Position numbers and translations under genes: made by a program. A stretch of 64,000 nt of DNA from Salirhabdus sp. Marseille-P4669 (GTDB taxonomy: Bacteria; Bacillota; Bacilli; Bacillales; Alkalibacillaceae), in assembly GCF_900240405.1 (NCBI RefSeq), contig NZ_OEQK01000001.1:434001-498000 (forward strand). Direction: 5' to 3'. Of this stretch, positions 46,016 through 54,445 are shown piece after piece; within the stretch, counting starts at the first letter, position 1; each line of letters opens with the position of its first letter. Below the pieces are notes generated by a model. It did no database searches, was not told where the DNA came from, and saw only the letters and a program-made list of their open reading frames with translations.

Positions 46016-46189
46016 ACAGATGAAGTTGGTATCGATACAGGTGATACCAACACGGATGATGCGAATGGTGGCAATACGGATGAAGATGAGGATTCATCAG
46101 ATGAGGGGACTAGCGATAGCGGTGAAGGTGAATCTGGAGACGCTTCAGATAGAGGATCTAGCAAAAAGTATATAACTAGTATTTTTTAA
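46016..46189 (+). pseudogene. Acidic low-complexity 3' gene remnant
   Basis: After a stop at 46013, the frame 46016-46189 encodes 57 residues of Asp/Gly/Thr/Ser/Glu-rich sequence (TDEVGIDTGDTNTDDANGG...) ending in SSKKYITSIF and a stop. There is no start codon with a ribosome site. The composition recalls the linkers that precede the sorting signals of the M6 proteases. It is probably the decayed end of a secreted protein gene. Confidence 0.45.
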
Positions 46190-46227
46190 CATTACGACAC
46201 CGAGATAATTTACAGGAGGAAGAAAAA

Positions 46228-46779
46228 ATGGGTCAATTTCTAAGAATAATAGGTTTTATCCTAATCATAATTGGAGTAATTGGAGGCTTCAGCGTTTACG
46301 ATGGTGATATAGCAGAAACATACAAAGATATAGAAGATAGAAGCTATATGTACGATGCTGATGAAATCCTTATGATTCAAACAATGCACGATGCGAACGT
46401 TTCTTTGACTATCCAAGTAGTAGCAGCTGGCATACTTGCAGGTGCCCTCTTTTTAGCTTTAGGAACAATGATTAATGTATTAAATGATATCTTGAAATCC
46501 ATAAAGGAAAAGGAAAATACCAATAACGTAAAGCAAAGCAATCAAGTCGAAGATAATCAAAGTTATCAAGAAGTAATAGAGTCTTATTTTCAAAAAAACG
46601 AAGGAAGTATTGTATTGTACACAAAAGAAACGCCTTTTCCAAACATGTACCAGGTAACGCTAAATAGAGGTTCAAAGCAAATTGTCGAAATGAAATACAA
46701 TCAAGTGAGGATACTTGCTGAGTCTGAAATTCAAACAATACCAGGCTTATCCGAATGGTTAAATGAAGCATCCAACTGA
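46228..46779 (+). CDS. Membrane protein of unknown function (183 aa)
   Basis: The product has two membrane helices (about 5-22 and 62-86) and a C-terminal cytosolic ~90-residue region with a Lys/Glu/Asn-rich stretch followed by a small alpha/beta segment (SIVLYTKETPFPNMYQVTLNRG...). ATG 46228 follows AGGAGGAAG. No family recognised. A strong terminator follows. Confidence 0.6.
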   Translation: MGQFLRIIGFILIIIGVIGGFSVYDGDIAETYKDIEDRSYMYDADEILMIQTMHDANVSLTIQVVAAGILAGALFLALGTMINVLNDILKSIKEKENTNNVKQSNQVEDNQSYQEVIESYFQKNEGSIVLYTKETPFPNMYQVTLNRGSKQIVEMKYNQVRILAESEIQTIPGLSEWLNEASN

Positions 46780-46791
46780 ATGAAACAAACA

Positions 46792-46905
46792 AAAAAGACG
46801 CCCTCAAAGGGCGTCTTTACTCTATTGCGGCGATTGACAGCACTCCACATTGTGCCTTACCTTATAAAGGCGCGTCAAGTTCGACTTACGCAATTAGCTC
46901 ATCGC
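46792..46905 (-). ncRNA. Candidate structured small RNA
   Basis: On the minus strand an extended -10 (TGTTATACT; TATACT at 46912-46917) would start a ~115-nt transcript near 46905 that ends in a strong terminator at 46794-46818. The transcript can fold with nested pairings ATTGCG (46889-46894) / CGCAAT (46824-46829) and TTGAC / GTCAA, enclosing hairpins CCTTTATAAGG and GCAC-AATGTGGA-GTGC. It has no ORF. I cannot match it to a named RNA. The terminator is shared with the plus-strand gene. Confidence 0.4.
46794..46818. terminator. Bidirectional terminator
   Basis: A perfect AAAGACGCCCT / AGGGCGTCTTT stem with a CAA loop, with A-rich and T-rich flanks in both directions. Confidence 0.88.
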
Positions 46906-46971
46906 TAGAATAGTATAACACCGTTTTGGCAAAATAGATACGAAATTTCAACTACCATATATTGTGAATCA

Positions 46972-48270
46972 CTACGGTAACCGCTCTACCTTCACAACCC
47001 AACCATTCTCCACACTATATTGAAAATTCCCATCCGCATACGTTAACAAAACACTTGCTTTGGAAGAATCCTCTGGATGAAGGCTATAACTAAGTAGCTG
47101 CTCAGTGGTCGTATTATATAAATAAACCGTTTTTTGATCCTCTGAAATGTAGATGTCACCAGGATTTAGTGCAGCTATTGCCGATTTTAGTTCCATTACA
47201 TCGACGCTATCAACGACAATCGTGTCCACTTGATTATCAAAAATAGAAAATAGCATATCCTCATAATCGAGCACCCACTCATAAAAGCCATCTTCATCTG
47301 GACCCTCGTGCACTGCATTTCCTAAAAGTCGCTTCACATTCGCAGGACGATCACCAAATCCTACTCCATAAATTTCAAAAGCGCCATTTTCCATTGAAAA
47401 TAACGGACCAGGTTGAATCGAATCCTCTTTCAAAAATTCTCCGCTGAAATATACCTTTGGAGAATGACAGGCTTCGGTACTATTTACAGAAATGATATCG
47501 CCCTCCATCACGAGCGTACCAGTACACATGTCATCAAACGTACTTGTGAAAAATATATTATTGTATTCATCCAAAACCCCAGTTGCTTCCACTACATTTG
47601 CATAGGAGCTATTGTTGAAAGGATTTATTTTAGAACCTCCAAGCACAATGTTAAACTGATTGCCCTCGATAGGCTCAATGATGAGATTCCCCTTTATGTA
47701 ATCATCAAGGTAAACCCAATGACCAAACCATGCATCGTCACTAGAAGGTTGCTCCACACCTTCATCTTCGGCTGCAACCTCTGCTTCCAACTCATCATGT
47801 GCGACTTCACCAGCTTCAGACTCCTCTTGTGCCCGAATGAAAATTTCATCCGCATTATAATCCTCACCGTCCACGACATAGAATTCCCCATCAATTTCCT
47901 GTAAAATCCAAATCATCAAGTAATCCTCGTCCATGGTCACCGAAACCATGCGCCAGTTCCGATCAAACGCATTGTCTAAACCATCGATCACCTCTGGAAT
48001 TATTTCACTTTTCTTAACCAAATCAATTTCCAAATGACGGATTCCGCCAACCTCATCCACGGTATCATATAAATCCTCCGGTAATTCTTCCTCATAGCCA
48101 GCATACCCCTCAAAATGCTTTAATAGCCTTTCAAGTGTACTCGCATCTCCCTCATACCCCGCTTTGTAAAGCTCTTTAACAACACTTCTCGCCCCATTAT
48201 TACTCGGCTTGTCACTGCAACCAAAAAGAAAAACAGTTAGCACAATGAAAGAAAATAACAATTTTTTCAT
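46972..48270 (-). CDS. Lipoprotein of unknown function (432 aa)
   Basis: The product has a lipoprotein signal (KKLLFSFIVLTVFLFGCSD, Cys near 18). A first helical/alpha-beta region (about 25-140) resembles DUF4878/NTF2-like lipoprotein domains (SVVKELYKAGYEGDASTLERLL). An acidic linker (about 140-180) is followed by a beta-rich middle (about 180-290) and a C-terminal ~130-residue domain (YGVGFGDRPANVKRLLGNAVHEGPDEDGFYEW) that may be SmpA-like. Function unknown. ATG 48270 lies after GAGGGG. Confidence 0.6.
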   Translation of the reverse strand: MKKLLFSFIVLTVFLFGCSDKPSNNGARSVVKELYKAGYEGDASTLERLLKHFEGYAGYEEELPEDLYDTVDEVGGIRHLEIDLVKKSEIIPEVIDGLDNAFDRNWRMVSVTMDEDYLMIWILQEIDGEFYVVDGEDYNADEIFIRAQEESEAGEVAHDELEAEVAAEDEGVEQPSSDDAWFGHWVYLDDYIKGNLIIEPIEGNQFNIVLGGSKINPFNNSSYANVVEATGVLDEYNNIFFTSTFDDMCTGTLVMEGDIISVNSTEACHSPKVYFSGEFLKEDSIQPGPLFSMENGAFEIYGVGFGDRPANVKRLLGNAVHEGPDEDGFYEWVLDYEDMLFSIFDNQVDTIVVDSVDVMELKSAIAALNPGDIYISEDQKTVYLYNTTTEQLLSYSLHPEDSSKASVLLTYADGNFQYSVENGWVVKVERLP

Positions 48271-48379
48271 GATTTGACCCCTCTACGATGATTTATAGTA
48301 AGAAAGTTTTAGTTCTATTCTATTATCGACTTTGAAGAGAGGTTTGTTTAGTGGGGGGGAGGCTGATGTTAGGGTGCTC

Positions 48380-48582
48380 GTTGTTGAATTATTTTGTGAT
48401 GTTGGATGATTATTTCATTTTACTATTGAATTACTCAGACATATTGTTGAATTAACCAACTATGTTCCAGAATCCAGAAAAATTACCACCTAATTAACTC
48501 GATTAGCTAGTGAATTTCACCACTTTTTACTGAATAAACTAGCTTTCCCCAAGAAAAATCCCCCCCATTAATCTAAATAGCT
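48380..48582. repeat. Degenerate array with 21-bp period (array C)
   Basis: Cores GAATT, GATTA, GAATC, TAATTA, GAATTT, GAATAA, GAAAAA and TAAATA begin at 48386, about 48408, 48428, 48449, 48470, 48491, 48512, 48532, 48553 and 48574. Steps are 21 for most pairs, with small compensating shifts (22, 20). It lies between the divergent 432-residue lipoprotein gene and the LXG locus. Confidence 0.65.
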
Positions 48583-48735
48583 GAAATACCCATTTCCATA
48601 ACGCACACAAACTAGTGCAATGGTCCCTAAACCCTTTGAAAACGCGCCTTTCCTACTATTTTAGTAATCTTTTCCACTTGTTATCATAAATAATAGGTAT
48701 GTATAAATTCGGAATAGTGAAAAAGGGGATTAAAG

Positions 48736-49116
48736 ATGTCCTATTTAGCCAGTTTACTAGCAAAATTGGAGGAGAAACAGGAACAGCTGAGGCGTTTGAA
48801 TACTTGTGCAGGTCAGCTTGGAAGCTTGCAAGGTGAGTTTGCTCAAAATAAACCCCTCGTCCATGATCCGGAATTGACAAACCAGACATGGAAGGGGAGT
48901 CTTGCGAATAAATTTTTGAATATCCGCGAAGAAATGGCGATGGAGTATGATGACATTTCGAATGTTCAATTATCCCAATCCCAAAGTACACTGAGCAGTA
49001 AGATTGGGCAAATTCAAAGTGAGATTGAATCCTTATATAGTAGTATTGCCGCGGAAAGAGCAAGACTTGCTAGGCTAGCAGCGGCTGAAAGAGAAGGAGA
49101 TGGTTCTATTGGCTGA
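48736..49116 (+). CDS. YwqH-like (DUF5082) LXG-partner protein
   Basis: The 126-residue, almost wholly helical protein (LASLLAKLEEKQEQLRRLNTC..., then a second coiled coil SSKIGQIQSEIESLYSSIAAERARLARL) matches the YwqH family, found immediately upstream of YwqI and LXG proteins in Bacillus T7SS loci. These small helical proteins act as partners for LXG-toxin export. A central W-x-G-like turn (NQTWKGSLANKF) is present. ATG 48736 follows AAGGGGA. It overlaps the next gene by 8 bp. Confidence 0.8.
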   Translation: MSYLASLLAKLEEKQEQLRRLNTCAGQLGSLQGEFAQNKPLVHDPELTNQTWKGSLANKFLNIREEMAMEYDDISNVQLSQSQSTLSSKIGQIQSEIESLYSSIAAERARLARLAAAEREGDGSIG

Positions 49117-49387
49117 TGATATTAAGATTCAATATTCGGATGTAGAGCAAAGAGTTGCGGATATGGAGCATGCATCGGGGGCAATAGACTTCACATTTGT
49201 AAAAAACATCGCAAATGGAAATGTACTGAATCTCGTCGAAAAAATAAATCAACTAAATGAAATACTAGAACAACAAGGTGAAGAATACAGACGTATTTTA
49301 AGAATGAACAATGATACTGTTAAGACATCGCTGCAAAACGTTCAGGAGACAGATGAACAGCTGTCGTCATCCATTAAAGCACGTTAA
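49109..49387 (+). CDS. YwqI-like (DUF5344) LXG-partner protein
   Basis: The 92-residue helical hairpin protein begins at TTG 49109 (MADDIKIQYSDVEQ), nine bases after AAGGAG. ATG 49100 is too close to that site. The YwqI family is a WXG100-like small partner encoded between YwqH and the LXG toxin. Its start overlaps the previous stop, suggesting coupled translation. Confidence 0.75.
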   Translation: MADDIKIQYSDVEQRVADMEHASGAIDFTFVKNIANGNVLNLVEKINQLNEILEQQGEEYRRILRMNNDTVKTSLQNVQETDEQLSSSIKAR

Positions 49388-49403
49388 AGGTGGTTAGGCT
49401 TGT

Positions 49404-51500
49404 ATGAAAACAATTGATATACAGTCTTTACTTAATAGCATCAACGAACTTCTTCAAAAAATTACTTCCCAAAAAACACAATTAACAGACCTCCAACACA
49501 CCATTGAAAACTTCGTAAGTCTAGAGAATTCTTTTAAAGGGGATGGGGGAGAATCGATTCGTCGGTTTTATCAGGAATGGCATATTCCTTACTTATCCTA
49601 TCGTCATATGACTCTGGAAAACTATGAACAGGTTTTATTTAAGCTCAAACAGGCAACAATGGAACTAGATTCGGACTCATCAGGCTACATTATGCAAAGC
49701 TTTCTAGAAGGGGAGCTTGCGAATGGCTTGAACAAAATAAAAAATATAACTGCAGGTTTAGTAGATGAGGGTAATGGCTATATGGATTCTGTGAGCGATA
49801 TCGTAGCCCTTCCTAGATTACATGATGGGGAGTTTCAAGGACGTGTCCAACGTGCCGACAATCATACAATGCAAACGATCCAAGACCTCCATTCCTATGA
49901 CAACGCCCAGACGAGTGAACTCGCCACTTTGGATAATTCTATTCATTTGATGAACGGCTATCTTCAGGATTTAACGGGTATTTTTAAGGATGGCACGTTT
50001 ACGATTCAGAATTATAACCTTAAATTGAGTGAATACCCGGATTATTTGCAGCTGCAAGCGGAAGTTGCGAAACAAAAATTAATGGAATTTAATAAAGTCT
50101 TCACCAATTTCTTCACGATGTATTGGGCGATGCTCGGAAGCTTTTTTATTAAAAATAATTTAGATGATGAAGAGTTTGTATACAAAATGCTCCGTGGCTA
50201 CGAGCGTCGTTATGAGGAAGTGGAGAGACTGGCGGGTGTTAAGCCTCATGAGAATGCCGTGGAGTTTGTAGATGGAGATCACCAGGTTGCACGCGGGGAA
50301 GAGATGGATCTTGCCGCTATAGAGGAATATTTAGGAGTACCGATTGAAACCTTTAATTTGCGAGGACTACCGTTACATTATGCGGTAGTCGATGGGAACC
50401 TTGTAATCTTTAGAGATAATCCAGATCTATGGTATTATACTCAAAATACAGAATATAAGGCGTTATTTGAATTGATGGGTATTGCCGGGAAAACAACGGC
50501 AACATCAATGGGAGATTACCTTCTAGCAAAAGGAGCAAATCGAATCCCAGGAGTATCTACGATTAATGGTAAAATCGATCAGCTTCCGGAAATACCTGGT
50601 TCAGGCGGCACGAAGGTAGGAGACATTGGCAAAGAACAATTGTCTGAGGCTATCCAGAAAAAGATTCCATTTTGGGGAGAAATCATCTCCGCACCAGTAC
50701 CAAAAGCAGGTACCAAGCAGGTCTTCGTTTATGTTGATGACAATGGGGATGAGTATAATCGTAGGGTCGCGTTTACGTTAACTCCAGATGGGGTCTTATC
50801 GATTGATGATTGGTACACTGGGGAGTTAAATACCCATGTTCAGAAGGAAAAAGAAAAGGTAAACATTCACGATTTATGGAATTGGCTTGAACCGAAACCG
50901 GATGAAAACAATAGTAAAACAGCATCGAAGGAAGCGCAGAACGTTGTGACAGAGTTTGCGTTAAAACCAAATACGGAATTCACACAAGGGAAAGGGCTTG
51001 ACTTAAATGAGCTTGAATTTGTGGAGGATGTGAATATTCATACGACATCTGTAAGTGATATTCCGATTAATTATAGCGTCATCGAAGGGGAATTAGTTAT
51101 TTTTCCAGATAACCCAGATGTGTACTACTCCCAACAAAATGTGGAGCACGGCAAAATAAATGAAGTGATTGGCAATTTTGTGAAGAAAGGAGTAGAAAGT
51201 GTTGTCGACCATCAAATCGGCAATGTAGTTGGTAAAATTCCTGGATCAACTGCTGCGAATGACTATTTAGATTCCATGCCGAATATATATGGAACAGGAA
51301 CCACTTCTGGAGAATTAACGAAGAGTACCGTAAATCAATTTGTGCAGGGACATATACCGGGCTGGGAAAAAATTAAAAATGCCCCTGTTCCTGCAGATGG
51401 AGAGAAGGAAGTTTTAGTAACAATCAGTGCAGATGGAGTAAATGTAACAGGCGTTAAGCTATTTAGATTAAAGGATGACGGTACGATTACGTTGTATTAA
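49404..51500 (+). CDS. LXG-domain T7SS-type protein with two tandem C-terminal repeats, no known toxin domain
   Basis: The 698-residue protein has an N-terminal LXG domain (about 1-200: IDIQSLLNSINELLQKITSQKTQLTDLQ, FKGDGGESIRRFYQEWHIPYL, LEGELANGLNK), the export signal of polymorphic T7SS effectors. The C-terminal half holds two copies of a ~160-residue unit (about 300-477 and 530-698). Each has P-x-[HN]Y-x-V-x-[DE]G-x-LVIF-x-DNPD, then IPG...D-LP, then W-x-x-I-x-x-APVP-x-x-G-x-K-[QE]V. No nuclease, deaminase, ADP-ribosylase or lipase motif is recognisable. ATG 49404 follows AAAGGTGG. The downstream lipoprotein may be its immunity or accessory factor. Confidence 0.8.
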   Translation: MKTIDIQSLLNSINELLQKITSQKTQLTDLQHTIENFVSLENSFKGDGGESIRRFYQEWHIPYLSYRHMTLENYEQVLFKLKQATMELDSDSSGYIMQSFLEGELANGLNKIKNITAGLVDEGNGYMDSVSDIVALPRLHDGEFQGRVQRADNHTMQTIQDLHSYDNAQTSELATLDNSIHLMNGYLQDLTGIFKDGTFTIQNYNLKLSEYPDYLQLQAEVAKQKLMEFNKVFTNFFTMYWAMLGSFFIKNNLDDEEFVYKMLRGYERRYEEVERLAGVKPHENAVEFVDGDHQVARGEEMDLAAIEEYLGVPIETFNLRGLPLHYAVVDGNLVIFRDNPDLWYYTQNTEYKALFELMGIAGKTTATSMGDYLLAKGANRIPGVSTINGKIDQLPEIPGSGGTKVGDIGKEQLSEAIQKKIPFWGEIISAPVPKAGTKQVFVYVDDNGDEYNRRVAFTLTPDGVLSIDDWYTGELNTHVQKEKEKVNIHDLWNWLEPKPDENNSKTASKEAQNVVTEFALKPNTEFTQGKGLDLNELEFVEDVNIHTTSVSDIPINYSVIEGELVIFPDNPDVYYSQQNVEHGKINEVIGNFVKKGVESVVDHQIGNVVGKIPGSTAANDYLDSMPNIYGTGTTSGELTKSTVNQFVQGHIPGWEKIKNAPVPADGEKEVLVTISADGVNVTGVKLFRLKDDGTITLY

Positions 51501-51557
51501 GAGGAAGCGTTACGTTTCTGATGTTCCCTTATGGATACAATAACTGGAGTGAAAAAG

Positions 51558-52082
51558 ATGAAAAAAGTATATTCTATTTTAAGTATTATGCTCGCCTCAT
51601 TGCTATTCTTAAGTGCATGCGGCGATTCCAAAAATAGTAGTGTAAGTGTTGCGGATGAATTTTCAGACTATGAAGAGGGCATTGCTCCTTTATATGACCG
51701 ATCCCTGAAACTGATCGAAATGAGTGGGCATTTTACAACAATTGTGGAACAACCAGAACAAGCCTACAACTATTTAAGAGATGAGATACTACCTTATGTA
51801 GAAGAATCCAAAAAAATAGCCGAAGACTTACAAGGAAGCTTGGAAAATAGAGAGCTAAAAGATTTAAATGAAATATCCTTAAAACAGTTTGACTTAATGC
51901 TCGAATCCTTTTCCAAGCAAGCAGAAGTAATGAAATTAAACATCCCACCAATGAGTGATGAAGAATTCAACCAATCCCAAGACATCTATATGGAAGTGGT
52001 GGAATTAGAAGAACAGATTGATCAGGTTATTGAAGAATATAATGCCAAGTATGATGAGTTGGAGGAGAAGTACGGAGAGTGA
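51558..52082 (+). CDS. Small helical lipoprotein downstream of the LXG gene
   Basis: The 174-residue lipoprotein (signal SILSIMLASLLFLSACGD, Cys near 19) is otherwise helical and acidic, resembling a four-helix bundle with EQPEQAYNYLRDEILPYVEESKKIAEDL. ATG 51558 follows GGAGTG; an ATG 27 bases upstream is poorer. It sits 57 bp after the LXG gene, where immunity genes usually lie. Lipoprotein immunity factors are known for T7SS effectors that act outside the membrane (S. aureus TslA/TilA), so immunity is plausible but unproven. Confidence 0.7.
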   Translation: MKKVYSILSIMLASLLFLSACGDSKNSSVSVADEFSDYEEGIAPLYDRSLKLIEMSGHFTTIVEQPEQAYNYLRDEILPYVEESKKIAEDLQGSLENRELKDLNEISLKQFDLMLESFSKQAEVMKLNIPPMSDEEFNQSQDIYMEVVELEEQIDQVIEEYNAKYDELEEKYGE

Positions 52083-52102
52083 GTGGTGGGATTGGGTTTT
52101 TG

Positions 52103-52143
52103 GGTGCCTGTCACTCCCCGAGTTTTGTCGGGTTTTGTCGAAT
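52103..52143 (-). repeat. GACAGGCAC intergenic repeat, copy 1 (inverted)
   Basis: GGTGCCTGTCACTCCCCGA...TTTTGTCGAAT is the reverse complement of the repeat seen at 52419, 52761 and 54446, with a small duplication of TTTTGTCG. Confidence 0.75.
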
Positions 52144-52174
52144 TGTGTTTAGTGGGAATCTGATTGTAATTTTC

Positions 52175-52212
52175 AAGCCGAAAACGGATGAGCGTTATCC
52201 ATTTTCGGCTTT
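52175..52212 (+). terminator. Hairpin AAGCCGAAAA...TTTTCGGCTT
   Basis: A 10-bp stem with an 18-base loop (CGGATGAGCGTTATCCA) and a TTATT tail. A related hairpin with nearly the same stem occurs at 63618-63653. Confidence 0.6.
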
Positions 52213-52251
52213 ATTATGTCTTTGAATGAATCCTATTCCTAACTGAATTAA

Positions 52252-52419
52252 AGTGTAAATCTAGAAGTTTACGAAAATCAGGATAAAAAAGTAGGATTAG
52301 GTAAGGTTCCTAATGGTGATTTTCGTTATGAATTATATTCCACTGAAAAAGATATCTTGGAACAAGAGGCCATTCGTATTCACCCTAGGAATTTAGGTGA
52401 GCTGCCTAAGATATCCTGA
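52252..52419 (+). pseudogene. Truncated gene remnant between inverted GACAGGCAC repeats
   Basis: The frame 52252-52419 (55 codons plus TGA) follows a stop directly and has no start codon. It encodes an ordinary-looking C-terminal sequence (NLEVYENQDKKVGLGKVPNG...IRIHPRNLGELPKIS). The flanking repeats are in opposite orientation. It is probably the end of a gene whose 5' part was lost; family unknown. Confidence 0.5.
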
Positions 52420-52454
52420 ATTTCGACAAATTTCGGGAAGTGACAGGCACTCCC
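52419..52454 (+). repeat. GACAGGCAC intergenic repeat, copy 2
   Basis: AATTTCGACAAATTTCGGGAAGTGACAGGCACTCCC; nearly identical to copies 3 and 4. Confidence 0.8.
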
Positions 52455-52542
52455 AAAACAACACACAAGTTTTGGATTAAAGGTATAATTTTAATGAAGC
52501 ATTAAAAGAATTACTACTATGATGCAAACAAAGGAGATAAAA

Positions 52543-52704
52543 ATGTATAAAACAATTATGTTTTCAGATGGATCTTATTCTGCCACTACTTATAAAAAAT
52601 ATGAGGAATGGTTAGATGAGGTGCAAAAGCAGAAAAAAATTGAAATTATAGCTGTTACAGGATTAGAGCATGTATTAATAGTCACCTACAGGGATGCTCA
52701 ATGA
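52543..52704 (+). CDS. Small hypothetical protein (53 aa)
   Basis: ATG 52543 has a perfect AAGGAGATAAAA site. The peptide (MYKTIMFSDGSYSATTYKKYEEWLDEVQKQKK...) looks like a compact alpha/beta protein. A longer frame from 52519 begins before the ribosome site and is rejected. I do not recognise the family. Lying between repeat copies, it is probably accessory DNA. Confidence 0.55.
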   Translation: MYKTIMFSDGSYSATTYKKYEEWLDEVQKQKKIEIIAVTGLEHVLIVTYRDAQ

Positions 52705-52760
52705 TGAGATGGTGCTTAATATCTTTTGATAGAATTTAGGAGAGTGCCTGGCACTCTCTT

Positions 52761-52797
52761 AAAATTCGACAAATTTCGGGAAGTGACAGGCACCCCC
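52761..52797 (+). repeat. GACAGGCAC intergenic repeat, copy 3
   Basis: AAAATTCGACAAATTTCGGGAAGTGACAGGCACCCCC, preceded by a short palindrome GAGAGTGCCTGGCACTCTC (52740-52758) built from the same GTGCC/GGCAC words. Confidence 0.8.
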
Positions 52798-52903
52798 ACC
52801 CCCCTCCAAATTATCACACTATTCCACAAATTAAGACACATCTCTTCCTATTATGGTAATTTTTATGTAAAATATAGTTACAATGATTTAGGGGGAAGAG
52901 AAG

Positions 52904-53278
52904 ATGTATAGTGTGAAAGTACTGGATAAGGCGAAGAAAATTGCGATGTTAAAGTGGGAAGGCGTTGTTAAGGTGGAAGAGGTTAACGATGCTAGCAAGC
53001 AATTGGATGACGTGTATCGTACATTTGGTAGTCAAAAGTTTTACTTAATGGTAGATGTGAAGGATTTAAAGGTTTTTAGTCCAGATACGAAGGAAGCGAT
53101 TGTGGAGCAACAGAAGTGGATTAAAGACAAATTGCACGTATCCGCTGTCGTAATGGATAAGAAGTTAATTGAAGTTCAACTAAAAGAGGTAGGCCAAAAG
53201 TCTTCCGTTAACTCTCTAGAAGTTCCTTTCCCAACCTATGAAGAGGCACTTGCTTATTTGGAAAAGTTAGCAGCTTAA
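52904..53278 (+). CDS. STAS/SpoIIAA-like single-domain protein
   Basis: The 124-residue cytosolic protein ([41 protein letters not shown]..., [22 protein letters not shown], and a C-terminal [13 protein letters not shown]) has the pattern of SpoIIAA-like/STAS-related domains. ATG 52904 follows GGGGGAAGAG. It is 25 bp upstream of a soluble chemoreceptor, very probably in one operon, so it may be a sensor or adaptor for that receptor. Confidence 0.6.
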   Translation: MYSVKVLDKAKKIAMLKWEGVVKVEEVNDASKQLDDVYRTFGSQKFYLMVDVKDLKVFSPDTKEAIVEQQKWIKDKLHVSAVVMDKKLIEVQLKEVGQKSSVNSLEVPFPTYEEALAYLEKLAA

Positions 53279-53303
53279 TCTACTAAAAAAAGGAGTACAT
53301 ACA

Positions 53304-54284
53304 ATGTTAAAACTTTTAAGTAGAAAGAAAACGAGTGACATAATAGTGGAAATGCCTGAAGAAGAAATTCAAGCGGAAAATGCCCAAAAGGATCCAGCAT
53401 TACACGAGCTACTAGCTGATTTTTCCAAGAAGTTCGCCTCGTTGGCGGATGAATCGATTGCCAAAACTACTGAAACCAATCAGACGGTAAGCCATATTAC
53501 CGAAAGCTCTGTAAAGCAAGCGGAAAAGGCAATGCAAAATACCATTTTAATGGACGAGCTAAATGATTTGATTTTAAAAATCAATGAGCGAACTGGAAGC
53601 TTAGAGATTAAGATAGAAGAGACGAAGAAAACGAAAGAGTCTGGTGAGGATACGGTTTCGAAACTAAAAGAAAGCTCGCTTGAAAATATCCAAGTGACCA
53701 ATCAGATTGTAGAAGATATTACGAAATTAAAGGAACAGGTTCAATTTATTAGTTCTTTTGTCGTGACCATTAAGGATATTGCAGATCAAACGAATCTATT
53801 AGCTCTGAATGCATCCATCGAGTCTGCCAGGGCAGGGGAGTTTGGAAAAGGCTTTGGTGTGGTTGCATCCGAGGTTCGTAAGCTTGCGGAGCAATCCTCA
53901 ACAGCTACGAAGGATATTGAAGATATTATCCATAAGATTAATGATCAGGTCGAAGAAACGATCACCCATATTGAGCAGTCGAATGACATTGCCGAAAAAC
54001 AAGGGGAAATTGTGGCAGAAACAAGAAACTCCTTTAATGCGATTGGCAATGCAATCGAAGAAATTAAGGATGCTTTATCATGGGTTCAAGAAAGCAATAT
54101 GGACATTAAGAACAAAAGCGAGGAGCTTACGAATAATAATTTAGAAATTCAAGAGCTCAGCGGGGAAAATGCAGAGGAAGCATACTTGCTCACAGACTCC
54201 ATGGAAAAATTGACTGCACTCACAAACGAGGTAACCGAAAGTGCAGCCCAGCTTTCCGAAATCGAGAAAAGGTTTCAACTATAA
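53304..54284 (+). CDS. Soluble methyl-accepting chemotaxis-type receptor
   Basis: The 326-residue protein has no membrane segment or signal peptide. Most of it is the MCP signalling coiled coil, with the hairpin tip [47 protein letters not shown] (about 155-200). The N-terminal ~50 residues have no PAS, GAF or globin domain. It resembles cytosolic receptors such as B. subtilis YfmS, which tune flagellar switching with CheA/CheW. ATG 53304 follows AAGGAG. The upstream STAS-like protein is a likely partner. Confidence 0.85.
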   Translation: MLKLLSRKKTSDIIVEMPEEEIQAENAQKDPALHELLADFSKKFASLADESIAKTTETNQTVSHITESSVKQAEKAMQNTILMDELNDLILKINERTGSLEIKIEETKKTKESGEDTVSKLKESSLENIQVTNQIVEDITKLKEQVQFISSFVVTIKDIADQTNLLALNASIESARAGEFGKGFGVVASEVRKLAEQSSTATKDIEDIIHKINDQVEETITHIEQSNDIAEKQGEIVAETRNSFNAIGNAIEEIKDALSWVQESNMDIKNKSEELTNNNLEIQELSGENAEEAYLLTDSMEKLTALTNEVTESAAQLSEIEKRFQL

Positions 54285-54291
54285 ACAGATC

Positions 54292-54330
54292 AAAAGGTAG
54301 AGCTCTTTCAAAAAGAACTCTACCTTTTCT
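54292..54330. terminator. Terminator after chemoreceptor gene
   Basis: AAAAGGTAGAG / CTCTACCTTTT stem followed by TCTCTT. Confidence 0.85.
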
Positions 54331-54336
54331 CTTAAT

Positions 54337-54441
54337 TCACGTGCACCACATACTCCCAACCAACTCCTTCATCATAACAGGCTTAAGAGTCTCAACTGCT
54401 TTACGAACCCCTTCTTCAACCGACAAGTGACTATCCTCATG
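54337..54441 (-). pseudogene. Orphan 3' fragment of a sugar isomerase paralog
   Basis: On the minus strand this stretch encodes HEDSHLSVEEGVRKAVETLK then PVMMKELVGSMWCT and a stop. That aligns residue by residue with the last 35 residues of the intact isomerase just upstream (HEDGLMSIDEGFSKAVETLK... GSMWWT), about 60-65% identical. No start or upstream part remains. A GACAGGCAC repeat separates it from the living gene. The divergence says it is an old paralog end, not a recent copy. Confidence 0.75.
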
Positions 54442-54445
54442 TCCT

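Noticed and set aside
45993-46175. 60-codon Met/Arg-rich ORF
   Set aside because: It is out of frame with the more protein-like acidic frame in the same stretch and has no ribosome site.
52726-52911. 61-codon plus-strand ORF
   Set aside because: It is made largely of a GACAGGCAC repeat copy and overlaps the promoter and start of the STAS-like gene.
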